Notes under the pieces: generated by a model | Told to the model about the DNA's origin: nothing | Database searches by the model: none | The model's input: the letters and a program-made list of their open reading frames with translations, nothing else | Source of the DNA: Bradyrhizobium sediminis | Lineage (GTDB): Bacteria > Pseudomonadota > Alphaproteobacteria > Rhizobiales > Xanthobacteraceae | Direction of reading: 5' to 3' | Assembly: GCF_018736105.1 (NCBI RefSeq) | Contig: NZ_CP076135.1 | Coordinates: forward strand, 4,772,001-4,836,000 | DNA length: 64,000 bases | Part shown: positions 16,946-24,645 of the stretch, piece after piece | How the letters are laid out: each line of letters begins with the position of its first letter | How positions within the stretch are numbered: position 1 is the stretch's first letter | Made by a program: the position numbers and the translations under genes

Positions 16946-17332
16946 TTGAGCCCGCCAGACGCCGCGCCGGCGTGGCCGGTCGAAATCCGGCTCGCCAAGG
17001 ACCGCCGAACCCTGCATGTCACCTTTGACGACGGCCAGTCGTTCGACCTTCCAGCCGAACTGCTCCGCGTCACCAGCCCGTCCGCCGAAGTGCAGGGTCA
17101 TTCCGAAGCCGAACGCAAGACGGTCGGCGGCAAGCGCAACGTGACGATCCTCTCCGTCGATGCCGTCGGCAATTACGCGGTCAGACTGGGGTTCGACGAT
17201 ATGCATTCGACCGGCATCTACTCCTGGGCTTTTCTGCGCGATCTCGGTGCCAACGCCGAGCGGCGCTTTCAGGACTACCTCGACGATCTCCAGGCCAAGG
17301 GCCTCGACCGCGACCGGCCGGGCATGCGCTAG
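16946..17332 (+). CDS. DUF971 domain protein (gamma-butyrobetaine hydroxylase N-terminal-like)
   Basis: This 128-residue protein is a stand-alone DUF971 domain, seen in PVEIRLAKDRRTLHVTFDDGQSFDLPAELLRV and the later WAFLRDLGANAERRF. The only in-frame start after the previous stop is TTG at 16946. In eukaryotic hydroxylases this domain binds metal, and bacterial stand-alone members often lie near Fe-S or molybdenum genes. It appears to close the fdh operon, and a small hairpin follows 3 bases after its stop. Confidence 0.85.
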   Translation: MSPPDAAPAWPVEIRLAKDRRTLHVTFDDGQSFDLPAELLRVTSPSAEVQGHSEAERKTVGGKRNVTILSVDAVGNYAVRLGFDDMHSTGIYSWAFLRDLGANAERRFQDYLDDLQAKGLDRDRPGMR

Positions 17333-17335
17333 AGA

Positions 17336-17350
17336 CGGGCGTGACGCCCG
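17336..17350 (+). terminator. Weak hairpin after the fdh operon
   Basis: CGGGCG and CGCCCG pair around TGA three bases after the DUF971 stop. There is no U-tract, so intrinsic termination is uncertain. Confidence 0.3.
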
Positions 17351-17413
17351 CTTCCGTTGCGCGCCCGCGCGTTATCACTAAGCTCGATCCGCCTGAACGG
17401 ACTGATATTGCGA

Positions 17414-18727
17414 ATGTTCCGCCCTCGCCCGCAATGCCGTTTCGCGTCCCTCGCCTGCGCTGCCTTGCTGGCCCTGGTGCCGCTGGTGGCGACGAAGGCC
17501 TTCGCGCAGTTGCGCGGCCATGGCGGGGCGGTGCGGGCGCTGGCGATTTCGCCTGACGGACAGACCGCCGTTACCGGCAGCTTCGATTCGACCGCGATCC
17601 GCTGGTCGCTGACGCGCAATGCGGCCGACCAGGTGCTGCGTTTCCATGCCGACGCCGTCAACGCCGTGGTGCTGCTCCGGGATGGGCGCGCGGCGACCGG
17701 GGGCGCCGACGGCCGTATCGCGATCTGGACTCCCGGCAAGACCGAGCCCGACGCCGTGCTGGAAGGCCATAGCGCACCGATCGCGTCGCTGGCGGCTTCG
17801 CCGGACGAAACCATGCTGGCCTCGGCGTCATGGGATCAGACCGTGCGGCTGTGGCCGCTCACCGGCGGCGCGGCGCGCGTGCTGGAAGGGCATGCCCAGA
17901 ACGTCAACGGCGTGGCGTTTGCCCCGGACGGCCGCACGCTGGTCAGCGTCGGCTACGATCAGAGCGTCCGGATCTGGCCGCTGTCGGGTCCGGCCGCGCC
18001 CACCGTGGTCGCGATGCCGAGCCCGCTCAACGCCGTTGCCATCGGCGGCGACGGCGAGATCGCGGCCGGCGGCGCCGATGGCAGGGTCTATTTCCTGACC
18101 GGCAATGGCGCGCGTGCCGGCGCAGCCGCCGCCGGTCCGCGGCCGGTGATCTCGCTTGCGATCTCGCCGGATGGCGCGCTGCTGGCCGCAGCCGGTATCG
18201 GCGGATCGGTGGCGATGATCGATCGCAAGACGCGCGAGCTGGCGCGCACACTGGTCGGCCCGGGACTGCCGGTCTGGTCGGTGGCGTTTCTGCCCGACAG
18301 CCGCACCTTGCTGACCGGCGGCGCCGACAACATCGTCCGGCGCTGGAACGCGGCAACGGGAGAGCCGGTCGATTCGCTTCTGGTGGAGGCGGCGGGCGAT
18401 CCGCTCGCCGCCTATGCCGGCGACCGTGGCGCCGAGATCTTCCGCGCCTGCGTCGCCTGCCATACGCTCGGCGCCGAGCAGGCCAACCGCGCCGGCCCGA
18501 CCTTGGCCGGCCTGTTCGGCCGACGGATCGCCACCACGCCGGGCTATCATTTTTCCGAAGCCCTCAAACGCCTCGATATCGTCTGGACCCCGGAGACAGT
18601 CGCGAAGTTGTTCGAGGTCGGGCCTGCGGCCTATACGCCGGGAACCAAGATGCCCGAGCAGCGCATCGGCTCGGAAGCAGACCGCGCAGCGCTGGTGCAA
18701 TTCCTCGAGCGCGCGACCAGGAAGTAG
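17414..18727 (+). CDS. WD40-repeat protein fused to a C-terminal cytochrome c domain
   Basis: This 437-residue exported protein has a signal peptide (to about residue 32, ending AFAQ). About seven WD40-like blades follow between residues 35 and 325, seen in recurring units such as GHGGAVRALAISPDG and GHSAPIASLAASPDE. The C terminus is a mono-heme cytochrome c with CVACH at 346-350 and a distal Met in GTKMPEQR. The ATG at 17414 is chosen because it gives the complete signal. It is close behind the fdh genes but not obviously in their operon. A periplasmic electron carrier or sensor with a protein-binding propeller is likely; the partner is unknown. Confidence 0.82.
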   Translation: MFRPRPQCRFASLACAALLALVPLVATKAFAQLRGHGGAVRALAISPDGQTAVTGSFDSTAIRWSLTRNAADQVLRFHADAVNAVVLLRDGRAATGGADGRIAIWTPGKTEPDAVLEGHSAPIASLAASPDETMLASASWDQTVRLWPLTGGAARVLEGHAQNVNGVAFAPDGRTLVSVGYDQSVRIWPLSGPAAPTVVAMPSPLNAVAIGGDGEIAAGGADGRVYFLTGNGARAGAAAAGPRPVISLAISPDGALLAAAGIGGSVAMIDRKTRELARTLVGPGLPVWSVAFLPDSRTLLTGGADNIVRRWNAATGEPVDSLLVEAAGDPLAAYAGDRGAEIFRACVACHTLGAEQANRAGPTLAGLFGRRIATTPGYHFSEALKRLDIVWTPETVAKLFEVGPAAYTPGTKMPEQRIGSEADRAALVQFLERATRK

Positions 18728-18737
18728 CCCATTCGCT

Positions 18738-19400
18738 CTAGCCCGGCGCCGGCCCGACCATCACATCGATCGCGCCCTTCACGATCGCCTCGAGCTGCTT
18801 GCGCGGCACACGCGCCCGCGCCCGGATCGCGATGGTGTGGATGGTCGCGGAGGCGATCTGCGCCAGCGCTTGCGGATCGGCTGACGGCGGCAGCTCGCCT
18901 TTGTCCCTGGCGAGGCGGAAGCAGGCGGCGAACGACTTGTCGAGTTCGGCAAATCCTTCCAGCACCATGGCGCGGATATCGGGATCGGACACCGCCTCCG
19001 ACGCCGCGGTCATGACAGTGAAACAGCCGCGCGGTCCGCTATCGCCGGAAAGATAGATGTCGAGCGCCACCGCAAAGATGCGCTCCAGCCTTTTACGGAT
19101 CGGCAATTCGTCCTTGAAGATATCGATCATCGCCGCGCGGGCGTCGGCGCGGTAGCGCTGGTAGCTCTTGATGTAGAGCTCGCGCTTGTCGCCGAACGCG
19201 CCATAGAGGCTCGGCCGGTTCATGCCGGTGGCAGCACTGAGGTCGTCGAGCGAAGTGGCGGCGAAACCGTCCTTGCGAAACAGGTCGAGCGCCTTGCCGA
19301 GCGCCACTTCGGGCTGGTAGGCGCGCGGCCGGCCGCGCCGCTTCGGCGCAACCGCCTCCGATGTGGCGGACGGCGGCGGCTTTGTATTTTTTTGTACCAT
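18738..19400 (-). CDS. TetR/AcrR family transcriptional regulator
   Basis: This 220-residue repressor-type regulator has an N-terminal helix-turn-helix, with ALDLFRKDGFAATSLDDLSAATGMNRPSLYGAFGDKRELY at about residues 37-76. Its ligand-binding C-terminal half contains a TetR_C-like GPRGCFTVMTAASEA segment. The N-terminal 25 residues are Lys/Pro-rich. It is divergent from the GST at 19497 over a 96-base gap, so control of that gene and of itself is the simplest reading. The ligand is unknown. Confidence 0.9.
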   Translation of the reverse strand: MVQKNTKPPPSATSEAVAPKRRGRPRAYQPEVALGKALDLFRKDGFAATSLDDLSAATGMNRPSLYGAFGDKRELYIKSYQRYRADARAAMIDIFKDELPIRKRLERIFAVALDIYLSGDSGPRGCFTVMTAASEAVSDPDIRAMVLEGFAELDKSFAACFRLARDKGELPPSADPQALAQIASATIHTIAIRARARVPRKQLEAIVKGAIDVMVGPAPG

Positions 19401-19415
19401 TTCGCAAGAAATTCC

Positions 19416-19449
19416 TTGACCCGGTTTATATTATGCGGAACAGTATAAA
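19416..19449. promoter_or_regulatory. Divergent promoter/operator region between TetR and GST genes
   Basis: The only AT-rich stretch in this gap contains a rightward TTGACC (19416-19421) and an imperfect dyad, TTTATA (19425-19430) and TATAAA (19444-19449), 13 bases apart. This is a candidate site for the TetR protein, but half-site agreement is limited to six bases. Confidence 0.35.
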
Positions 19450-19496
19450 AATCAACCCCGGTTCGGGAAGCTGGACCGATGCCAAGGAGGCACCCC

Positions 19497-20141
19497 ATGG
19501 ACCTGTATTTCTCGCCGCTGGCCTGCTCGCTGGCTACCCGCATCGCGCTGTACGAAGCCGGCGCCGAGGCCAATTATCTCGAGGTCGATCCGAAGACCAA
19601 GATCGTGCAGAACGACGGCTCCGATTTCCGGCAGGTCAACCCGCTCGGACTGGTGCCGACGCTGCGCACCGATGACGGGCTGGTGCTGACCGAGAACGCG
19701 GCCATCCTGCAATATGTCGCGGACCGCTTTCCGCAGGCCGGCATCTCGACCGGTCCCGGCATCGACCGCAGCCGGCTGCATCAATGGCTCTGCTTCATCG
19801 GCACCGAACTGCACAAGGGCCTGTTCGTGCCGTTGCTCGACAAGACCGCGCCGCCCGAGATGAAGACCCACGTGCTCGGCAAGGGCCTGTCGCGGCTCGA
19901 CTATCTCGACAACTATCTGAAGGGCCGCGAATTCCTGCTCGACCATTTCAGCGTCGCCGACGCCTATCTGGTCACGATCATCAACTGGACCATGGCGACG
20001 CCGCCGATCGAGCTTTCGAAATGGCCGAACGTGAAGTCCTATTACGAGCGGCTGCGCGCGCGCCCGAGCATCGCACGCGCGGTCGCCGAGGAGTTCACGC
20101 TGTATCAGGCCGAACTCGCCCGCCACAAGGCGGCGGCGTAA
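19497..20141 (+). CDS. Glutathione S-transferase (GstA/beta-like)
   Basis: This 214-residue GST begins MDLYFSPLACSLATRIALYEAG, the beta-class pattern with a conserved Cys at position 10. The glutathione site follows in VNPLGLVPTLRTDDGLVLTENAAILQYVAD (about residues 47-76). The C-terminal helical domain has the SVADAYLVTIINW motif. AAGGAGG lies 7 bases ahead of the start. The divergent TetR gene probably regulates it, suggesting a role in xenobiotic or electrophile response. Confidence 0.9.
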   Translation: MDLYFSPLACSLATRIALYEAGAEANYLEVDPKTKIVQNDGSDFRQVNPLGLVPTLRTDDGLVLTENAAILQYVADRFPQAGISTGPGIDRSRLHQWLCFIGTELHKGLFVPLLDKTAPPEMKTHVLGKGLSRLDYLDNYLKGREFLLDHFSVADAYLVTIINWTMATPPIELSKWPNVKSYYERLRARPSIARAVAEEFTLYQAELARHKAAA

Positions 20142-20157
20142 CCGGACGATGCGGTCT

Positions 20158-20181
20158 GACGCCCGCGACCACGCGGGCGTC
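20158..20181. terminator. Shared hairpin between convergent genes
   Basis: GACGCCCGCG and CGCGGGCGTC form a perfect 10-bp stem with an ACCA loop, between the convergent GST and TetR genes. The right arm overlaps the TetR stop codon. It is symmetric and could serve both strands, though neither side has a clear U-tract. Confidence 0.55.
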
Positions 20182-20746
20182 ACTCCGGTCTGGCCAGCAG
20201 CCGCGCTGTCAGGTTGGCCATCGTCTGTCCAAAGATCCTGGAATCGCCCAGCGCCCGCGCCAGCACCAGCGCGCCCTGAATAGTGACCAGCGCATCCGTC
20301 GATCGCTGCCGCGCCACCCGCGCGCTCAAGCCCGAACGCCCAAGCACGCGCGCCAGCGCATCGTGCCACCGGCTGAAATAGCCCTGCACCTGAACCGCGA
20401 ACATGTCCCGCGACGCCCCGAGGGCAATGACGCCGACCAGGCAGACGCGTTGACCGGAGCGGAAATAGCTGTCGACAGCCCCTATCATGGTGGCAACGGC
20501 GCGGGCGGGATCGTCGGACTCGCGCAGCGGTGCGAAGATATTGACCTCGAACCAGCGATCGATCTCGGCCAGCACTTCGGCGGCCATCTGCGCCTTCCCG
20601 CCCGGAAAGAAATGATAGAGACTGCCCTTGCCGAGGCCGGTGGCTTCGCCGAGCAGCGCCAGCGTCGCGCCTTCGTAACCGTGCGCGCGAAACACCTCCG
20701 CCAGCAGCGGCAGCAGATCGGCGCGCTCGGAAACCGGTTTTGCCAT
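20180..20746 (-). CDS. TetR family transcriptional regulator
   Basis: This 188-residue regulator has the helix-turn-helix VFRAHGYEGATLALLGEATGLGKGSLYHFFPGGKAQM at about residues 17-53. A C-terminal domain of the type seen in YxaF/LmrA-like repressors follows. The start MAKPVSERAD is preferred over longer alternatives because it directly follows the upstream NTF2-fold gene by 8 bases and gives the usual family length. The two form an operon behind a promoter that holds an 18-bp palindrome (21256-21273), so autorepression is very likely. Confidence 0.88.
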   Translation of the reverse strand: MAKPVSERADLLPLLAEVFRAHGYEGATLALLGEATGLGKGSLYHFFPGGKAQMAAEVLAEIDRWFEVNIFAPLRESDDPARAVATMIGAVDSYFRSGQRVCLVGVIALGASRDMFAVQVQGYFSRWHDALARVLGRSGLSARVARQRSTDALVTIQGALVLARALGDSRIFGQTMANLTARLLARPE

Positions 20747-20754
20747 TGGCCGGG

Positions 20755-21222
20755 TCAGAACGGACTCTCGCTCAATCCGGCGACATCGGCCGGGCGCGGT
20801 CCCGGCGCGGTCCACAGAAAGCGCCGGTCCTGTTCGGCAATCGGGTGATCGTTGATGCTGGCCTCGCGCCGCCGCATCAGGCCCTTGTCGTCGAACTCCC
20901 ATTGCTCGTTGCCGTAGGAGCGGTGCCACTGCCCGGCATCGTCATGCCATTCGTACTGGAAACGCACCGCGATGCGATTTCGATCGAACGCCCAGAGATC
21001 CTTGATCAGGCGATACTCACGCTCCTTCGCCCATTTGCGCGTGAGAAATGCAACGATCGCCGGGCGGCCCTGAAGGAATTCCGCACGATTGCGCCACACG
21101 CTGTCCTCGGTATAGGCCAGCGCCACGCGCTCGGGGTCGCGGGAATTCCAGGCATCCTCCGCCATGCGGGCCTTCTGGGCGGCGGTCTCCTGCGTGAACG
21201 GCGGCAACGGCGGACGCGACAT
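20755..21222 (-). CDS. NTF2-fold (DUF1348/SnoaL-like) protein
   Basis: This 155-residue protein has the NTF2-like fold of DUF1348, recognisable from [39 protein letters not shown] and [23 protein letters not shown]. The start at 21222 follows GGAG by 8 bases. It is first in an operon with a TetR regulator. Members of this family are often annotated only as nuclear transport factor 2-like and their substrates are unknown. Confidence 0.86.
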   Translation of the reverse strand: MSRPPLPPFTQETAAQKARMAEDAWNSRDPERVALAYTEDSVWRNRAEFLQGRPAIVAFLTRKWAKEREYRLIKDLWAFDRNRIAVRFQYEWHDDAGQWHRSYGNEQWEFDDKGLMRRREASINDHPIAEQDRRFLWTAPGPRPADVAGLSESPF

Positions 21223-21254
21223 CGGGGCATCTCCAGCTCTGAATACGAGCCGGA

Positions 21255-21282
21255 ACTGTACCGATCGGTACAGAGGAGTCAA
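21255..21282 (-). promoter_or_regulatory. Promoter with embedded 18-bp TetR-type operator
   Basis: On the minus strand, TTGACT (21277-21282) and TACAGT (21255-21260) are spaced by 16 bases, forming a sigma-70-like promoter for the NTF2/TetR operon. The perfect palindrome CTGTACCGATCGGTACAG (21256-21273) fills the spacer and overlaps the -10. The arrangement is what is expected of a TetR operator that blocks RNA polymerase. Confidence 0.75.
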
Positions 21283-21295
21283 GCGTGGGTGAGAG

Positions 21296-21745
21296 TCAGG
21301 TTTCGATCAGATCGGCCTTCATCAGGGCCCGCAGCGCTTTCGGGATCGGCTTCGCCCTGCCCTCGCTGATGAAGGCGACGCGCACCTCCGCCTTGACCAG
21401 CACGTGCTCGCCGCGGCGCACCTCCTGCGCCAGCGTGATCGAGGCGCCCTTCACCGCGACCGGCCAGGTCACGACGTCGAGCACGTCATCCATCCGCGCG
21501 GGCCTCAGATAATCGATCTGCATCGAACGCACCACGAAGGCGAAGCCCGGCGTTTCGGCTTGCGCTTCCGCAAACAGCGCGTGCTGCTCGGCGCCCATCA
21601 ACCGCAGATGATTGGTGCGTCCGCGCTCCATGAAGCGCAGGTAATTGGCGTGATAGACGATGCCGGAAAAATCCGTGTCCTCGTAATAGACGCGGATCTG
21701 CATGTGATGGCGGCCGTCGCGTATCTCGCCGTCAAGGGAGGTCAT
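21296..21745 (-). CDS. ybgC: Acyl-CoA thioesterase, YbgC family (Tol-Pal associated)
   Basis: This 149-residue hot-dog-fold thioesterase carries the YbgC signature [26 protein letters not shown] (about residues 18-43), including the catalytic Asp. It hydrolyses acyl-CoA or acyl-ACP and usually precedes tolQ-tolR-tolA-tolB-pal. Here no tol gene follows: the next gene downstream is the TetR/NTF2 operon. It begins 5 bases after the vapC stop and shares its ribosome-binding region with the end of vapC. Confidence 0.92.
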   Translation of the reverse strand: MTSLDGEIRDGRHHMQIRVYYEDTDFSGIVYHANYLRFMERGRTNHLRLMGAEQHALFAEAQAETPGFAFVVRSMQIDYLRPARMDDVLDVVTWPVAVKGASITLAQEVRRGEHVLVKAEVRVAFISEGRAKPIPKALRALMKADLIET

Positions 21746-21750
21746 CGGCG

Positions 21751-22122
21751 CTACTCCGGGAATTTGGTGGCAAGCGACAGCGCTTGAGCCGCAGCCAGCA
21801 GACGCTTGTCGCGCGTCCAGACGCTCGTTTCCGGCGTGAGCGCGGCAGCGGCGAGCAAATGTGCATCGACATATCCGATACCCGATCCGGGCAGCTTTCG
21901 ATCGGAAATGAATTTCAAGACTTCCTCGGCGCTCGCCACGATTGCTCTTGGAAGAACGTTCAAATCATCGAGCATCTCGGCGATCCTGGGCACGTGTCCC
22001 AGTAACAATTCCCCAACGATGAACGGATGTATGACGATATCGCCACGCTCAAGCAGCTCGGATAATTGAAAATCCCCACGACGAAAATGATCTATCCAGA
22101 TCGACGTATCGGCAAGTACCAT
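21751..22122 (-). CDS. vapC: VapC-type PIN-domain toxin
   Basis: This 123-residue PIN-domain ribonuclease is the toxin of a type II system. The acidic metal-binding residues are Asp5 (MVLADTSIWIDHF), Glu38 (FIVGELLLG), Asp86 (GYVDAHLLA) and Asp105 (WTRDKR). The ATG at 22122 overlaps the vapB stop by one base (TGATG); a GTG one codon earlier is also possible. VapC toxins cleave tRNA or rRNA; the target here is unknown. Confidence 0.92.
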   Translation of the reverse strand: MVLADTSIWIDHFRRGDFQLSELLERGDIVIHPFIVGELLLGHVPRIAEMLDDLNVLPRAIVASAEEVLKFISDRKLPGSGIGYVDAHLLAAAALTPETSVWTRDKRLLAAAQALSLATKFPE

Positions 22123-22313
22123 CACTTGAAGCGTCGACGCGGCGGAGCCTTTGCTTCCGGTTGCGTCCCTCCCATGCGGGCGAGCCGCCGCGCAGCTTCG
22201 CGCTCGACAAACGCCTTCAAGGCTTCCCTGATGACCGCTGATTTCTCGGTGACTCCAGCAAATTCCTGCGCCTTGGCGAACAATTCGTCATCAATCGCGA
22301 TGGTGGTTCTCAT
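22122..22313 (-). CDS. vapB: VapB-type antitoxin
   Basis: This 63-residue protein starts MRTTIAIDDELFAKAQEF, a ribbon-helix-helix DNA-binding domain, and ends in a basic tail (APPRRRFK) that would wrap the toxin. It precedes vapC directly. AAGGAG lies 8 bases ahead of the ATG. As with other VapB proteins, it should neutralise the toxin and repress the operon through the inverted repeat just upstream. Confidence 0.88.
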   Translation of the reverse strand: MRTTIAIDDELFAKAQEFAGVTEKSAVIREALKAFVEREAARRLARMGGTQPEAKAPPRRRFK

Positions 22314-22326
22314 GTGATCGGCTCCT

Positions 22327-22358
22327 TGCGCATCAGATATATCATCATTTGATGCGCA
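22327..22358. promoter_or_regulatory. Operator inverted repeat of the vapBC module
   Basis: TGCGCATCA (22327-22335) and TGATGCGCA (22350-22358) are perfect 9-bp inverted arms around an AT-rich 14-base spacer that includes TATATC, a probable -10 for leftward transcription. The site ends 13 bases before the vapB start codon. It matches the layout of VapB or VapBC autoregulatory operators. Confidence 0.7.
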
Positions 22359-22397
22359 TTTCTATGCCTGAAGCAGCCGGCGGGAGCGTTCCGCGAG

Positions 22398-23315
22398 TCA
22401 GGAAACGGCTGGAGCCGAGCCGCCGAGCGTCACCAGCGCGATTTCCGGCGGGACGCCGATGCGGAACGGCATGATGCTGCAGCCGAGGCCGCCGGAGACG
22501 ACGACGTCGCATTGGGTCCGGGTGTGGCCATAGGCGAACCTCTTGCCGTAATGCGACGGTATCACCGGCGACCAGCCGAACAGGCGCACCTGGCCGCCAT
22601 GGGTATGGCCCGAGAGCTGCAGCGCGACCCGCGCCGGGACCCGTACCGCAACGTCGGGTTCATGGGCCAGCAGGATGACCGGCGCGGCGTCGGTCACCTT
22701 GCCAAGCGTCGCGGCGAGATCATCGACGCCGATGCGCTTGACCGGCCTGAACCGGCGCGCCGGAAGGTACGCCAGTTGATCGCCGAGCCCGGCCAGCCAG
22801 AACGGCCGGCCGGCCTTGGTCAGCCGCACCACATCGTTTTCGTAAACCGGAAGGCCGGCGGCTTCGAGCGCGCGGCGGGCCATGGTCACCCCCTGGCCCT
22901 CGCGCTGCACCGTCCTGTCGTCCCACCAGTCGTGGTTACCGAGGACCGCATGGACGCCGAGCGGCGCCTTCAATCCGCCGAGCACCGGCGCCCATTCGCC
23001 GGCCGGAATGGTGCGCGTCACATGGCGATGTCCGGCGACGTAGTCGCCGAGCAGCACGATGACATCGGCGCGCAGCGCATTGGTGCGTTCCACGATCGCC
23101 TCGATGCGCGCCAGCGACATCCAGGGATCGCAGGCGTGGAGGTCGGTGATGACGGCGATCCTGAGCCGGAAATCGGCGGGCCATTGCGGCGGCGTTATAT
23201 TGTAGCGCGCGACGCGAAGCCGCAGCGCGGGCTCGCCAAATCCATAGGCGACGGTGGATACGCCGGTAGCGCCGAGCCCGGCCAGAAAGCGCAGGAAATG
23301 ACGTCGGGAAATCAT
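22398..23315 (-). CDS. Tat-exported metallophosphoesterase (YkuE-like)
   Basis: This 305-residue calcineurin-type phosphoesterase has all the metal motifs: ITDLHACDPW (D-x-H), LLGDYVAG (GD), LGNHDWWDD (GNHD), LLAHEPDV and SGHTHGGQ (GHxH). The N terminus SRRHFLRFLAG is a Tat leader, so it acts at the membrane or in the periplasm. The start at 23315 is preferred over 23354, which has no ribosome site. The substrate may be UDP-diacylglucosamine or another phosphodiester; sequence cannot decide. Confidence 0.88.
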   Translation of the reverse strand: MISRRHFLRFLAGLGATGVSTVAYGFGEPALRLRVARYNITPPQWPADFRLRIAVITDLHACDPWMSLARIEAIVERTNALRADVIVLLGDYVAGHRHVTRTIPAGEWAPVLGGLKAPLGVHAVLGNHDWWDDRTVQREGQGVTMARRALEAAGLPVYENDVVRLTKAGRPFWLAGLGDQLAYLPARRFRPVKRIGVDDLAATLGKVTDAAPVILLAHEPDVAVRVPARVALQLSGHTHGGQVRLFGWSPVIPSHYGKRFAYGHTRTQCDVVVSGGLGCSIMPFRIGVPPEIALVTLGGSAPAVS

Positions 23316-23411
23316 GAGGCTCAACCGTGATGCACCGTCATGCTGGTGGCGCATTGCAGCCGAATTCGGGTCCGTTTGTGCAGATCGTCAGCAGATAACC
23401 AGTGGCGCGTA

Positions 23412-24461
23412 TCAGTCGTCGCCGTCGGGGCTGCCGAACAATCCGAACTGCGCCGGATCGCGCGCGGGCTCGGCGAGGCCGAGATGTTTGAAAGCGTGCG
23501 AAGTCAACAGCCGGCCGCGCGGGGTGCGCTGCAGGTAGCCGCACTGGATCAGGAACGGCTCGATGATGTCCTCGATGGCGTCGCGCGGTTCCGACAGCGC
23601 CGCCGCCATGGTTTCGACGCCGACCGGCCCGCCGCCGTAATTCATCGCGATGGTGGTGAGATAACGCCGGTCCATCGCATCGAGGCCGGCGGCATCGACT
23701 TCGAGCGCGCTCAGCGCGTTGTCGGCGATGCTGCGGTCGATCGACGCGGCGTCGGCGGCGGAGGCGAAATCGCGCACCCGGCGCAGCAGCCGTCCGGCGA
23801 TGCGCGGGGTGCCGCGGGCGCGCCGCGCGATCTCGTTGGCGCCGTCGGGCGTCATGCCGATCTTGAGCACGCGGGCGCCGCGGGTGACGATCTTCTCCAG
23901 TTCTTCCACGGTGTAGAAATTCAGCCGCACCGGAATGCCGAAGCGGTCGCGCAGCGGATTGGTCAACAGGCCCGCGCGCGTGGTGGCGCCGACCAGCGTG
24001 AATTTGGCCAGTTCGATCTTGACCGAGCGCGCCGCCGGGCCCTCGCCGATGATGAGGTCGAGTTGGAAGTCCTCCATCGCGGGATAGAGCACTTCCTCGA
24101 CCGCGGGGCTGAGGCGGTGGATCTCGTCGATGAACAGCACGTCGCGCTCTTCGAGATTGGTCAGAAGCGCGGCGAGATCGCCGGCCTTGGCGATGACAGG
24201 TCCCGAGGTGGCGCGGAAGCCGACGCCGAGTTCGCGCGCCACGATCTGCGCCAGCGTGGTCTTGCCGAGGCCGGGGGGACCTACGAACAGCACGTGGTCG
24301 AGCGCCTCGCCGCGCTTGCGCGCGGCCTCGATGAAGATCGAGAGGTTCTTTCGCGCCTGCGCCTGGCCGACGAATTCAGACAACAGCTGCGGGCGCAGCG
24401 CAGTATCGCCGACATCGTCGCTGCGGCGCTCGGGGGTGACGATGCGGGAGGGCGTGGTCAT
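23412..24461 (-). CDS. ruvB: Holliday junction branch migration ATPase RuvB
   Basis: This 349-residue AAA+ motor drives branch migration with RuvA during recombination repair. Walker A is [12 protein letters not shown] and Walker B is [11 protein letters not shown], with the downstream sensor motifs and a winged-helix C terminus ([18 protein letters not shown]). The start at 24461 gives the family N terminus. It is separated from ruvA by a 125-bp palindromic element. Confidence 0.97.
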   Translation of the reverse strand: MTTPSRIVTPERRSDDVGDTALRPQLLSEFVGQAQARKNLSIFIEAARKRGEALDHVLFVGPPGLGKTTLAQIVARELGVGFRATSGPVIAKAGDLAALLTNLEERDVLFIDEIHRLSPAVEEVLYPAMEDFQLDLIIGEGPAARSVKIELAKFTLVGATTRAGLLTNPLRDRFGIPVRLNFYTVEELEKIVTRGARVLKIGMTPDGANEIARRARGTPRIAGRLLRRVRDFASAADAASIDRSIADNALSALEVDAAGLDAMDRRYLTTIAMNYGGGPVGVETMAAALSEPRDAIEDIIEPFLIQCGYLQRTPRGRLLTSHAFKHLGLAEPARDPAQFGLFGSPDGDD

Positions 24462-24487
24462 GTGATGGAACCACACTGGTTATTCTC

Positions 24488-24612
24488 CCTCGCCCCGCTT
24501 GCGGGGAGAGGGTGGGGTGAGGGGGATTCTCCACATACTCGCTCGCGGGGAGTCCCCCTCACCCGGATTGCGCTTACGCGCAATCCGACCTCTCCCCGCA
24601 AGCGGGGCGAGG
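24488..24612. repeat. 125-bp palindromic element between ruvA and ruvB
   Basis: The ends are a perfect 24-bp inverted repeat, 24488-24511 and 24589-24612, built on CCTCGCCCCGCTTGCGGGGA. Inside lies a second inverted pair (GGTGAGGGGGA and TCCCCCTCACC). It encodes nothing and has the form of a small dispersed repeat or MITE-like element of this family of bacteria. It interrupts the usual ruvA-ruvB junction. Confidence 0.85.
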
Positions 24613-24645
24613 TAAGAGGTGCGCCAGCGCTCGTGTCTGGAGTCT

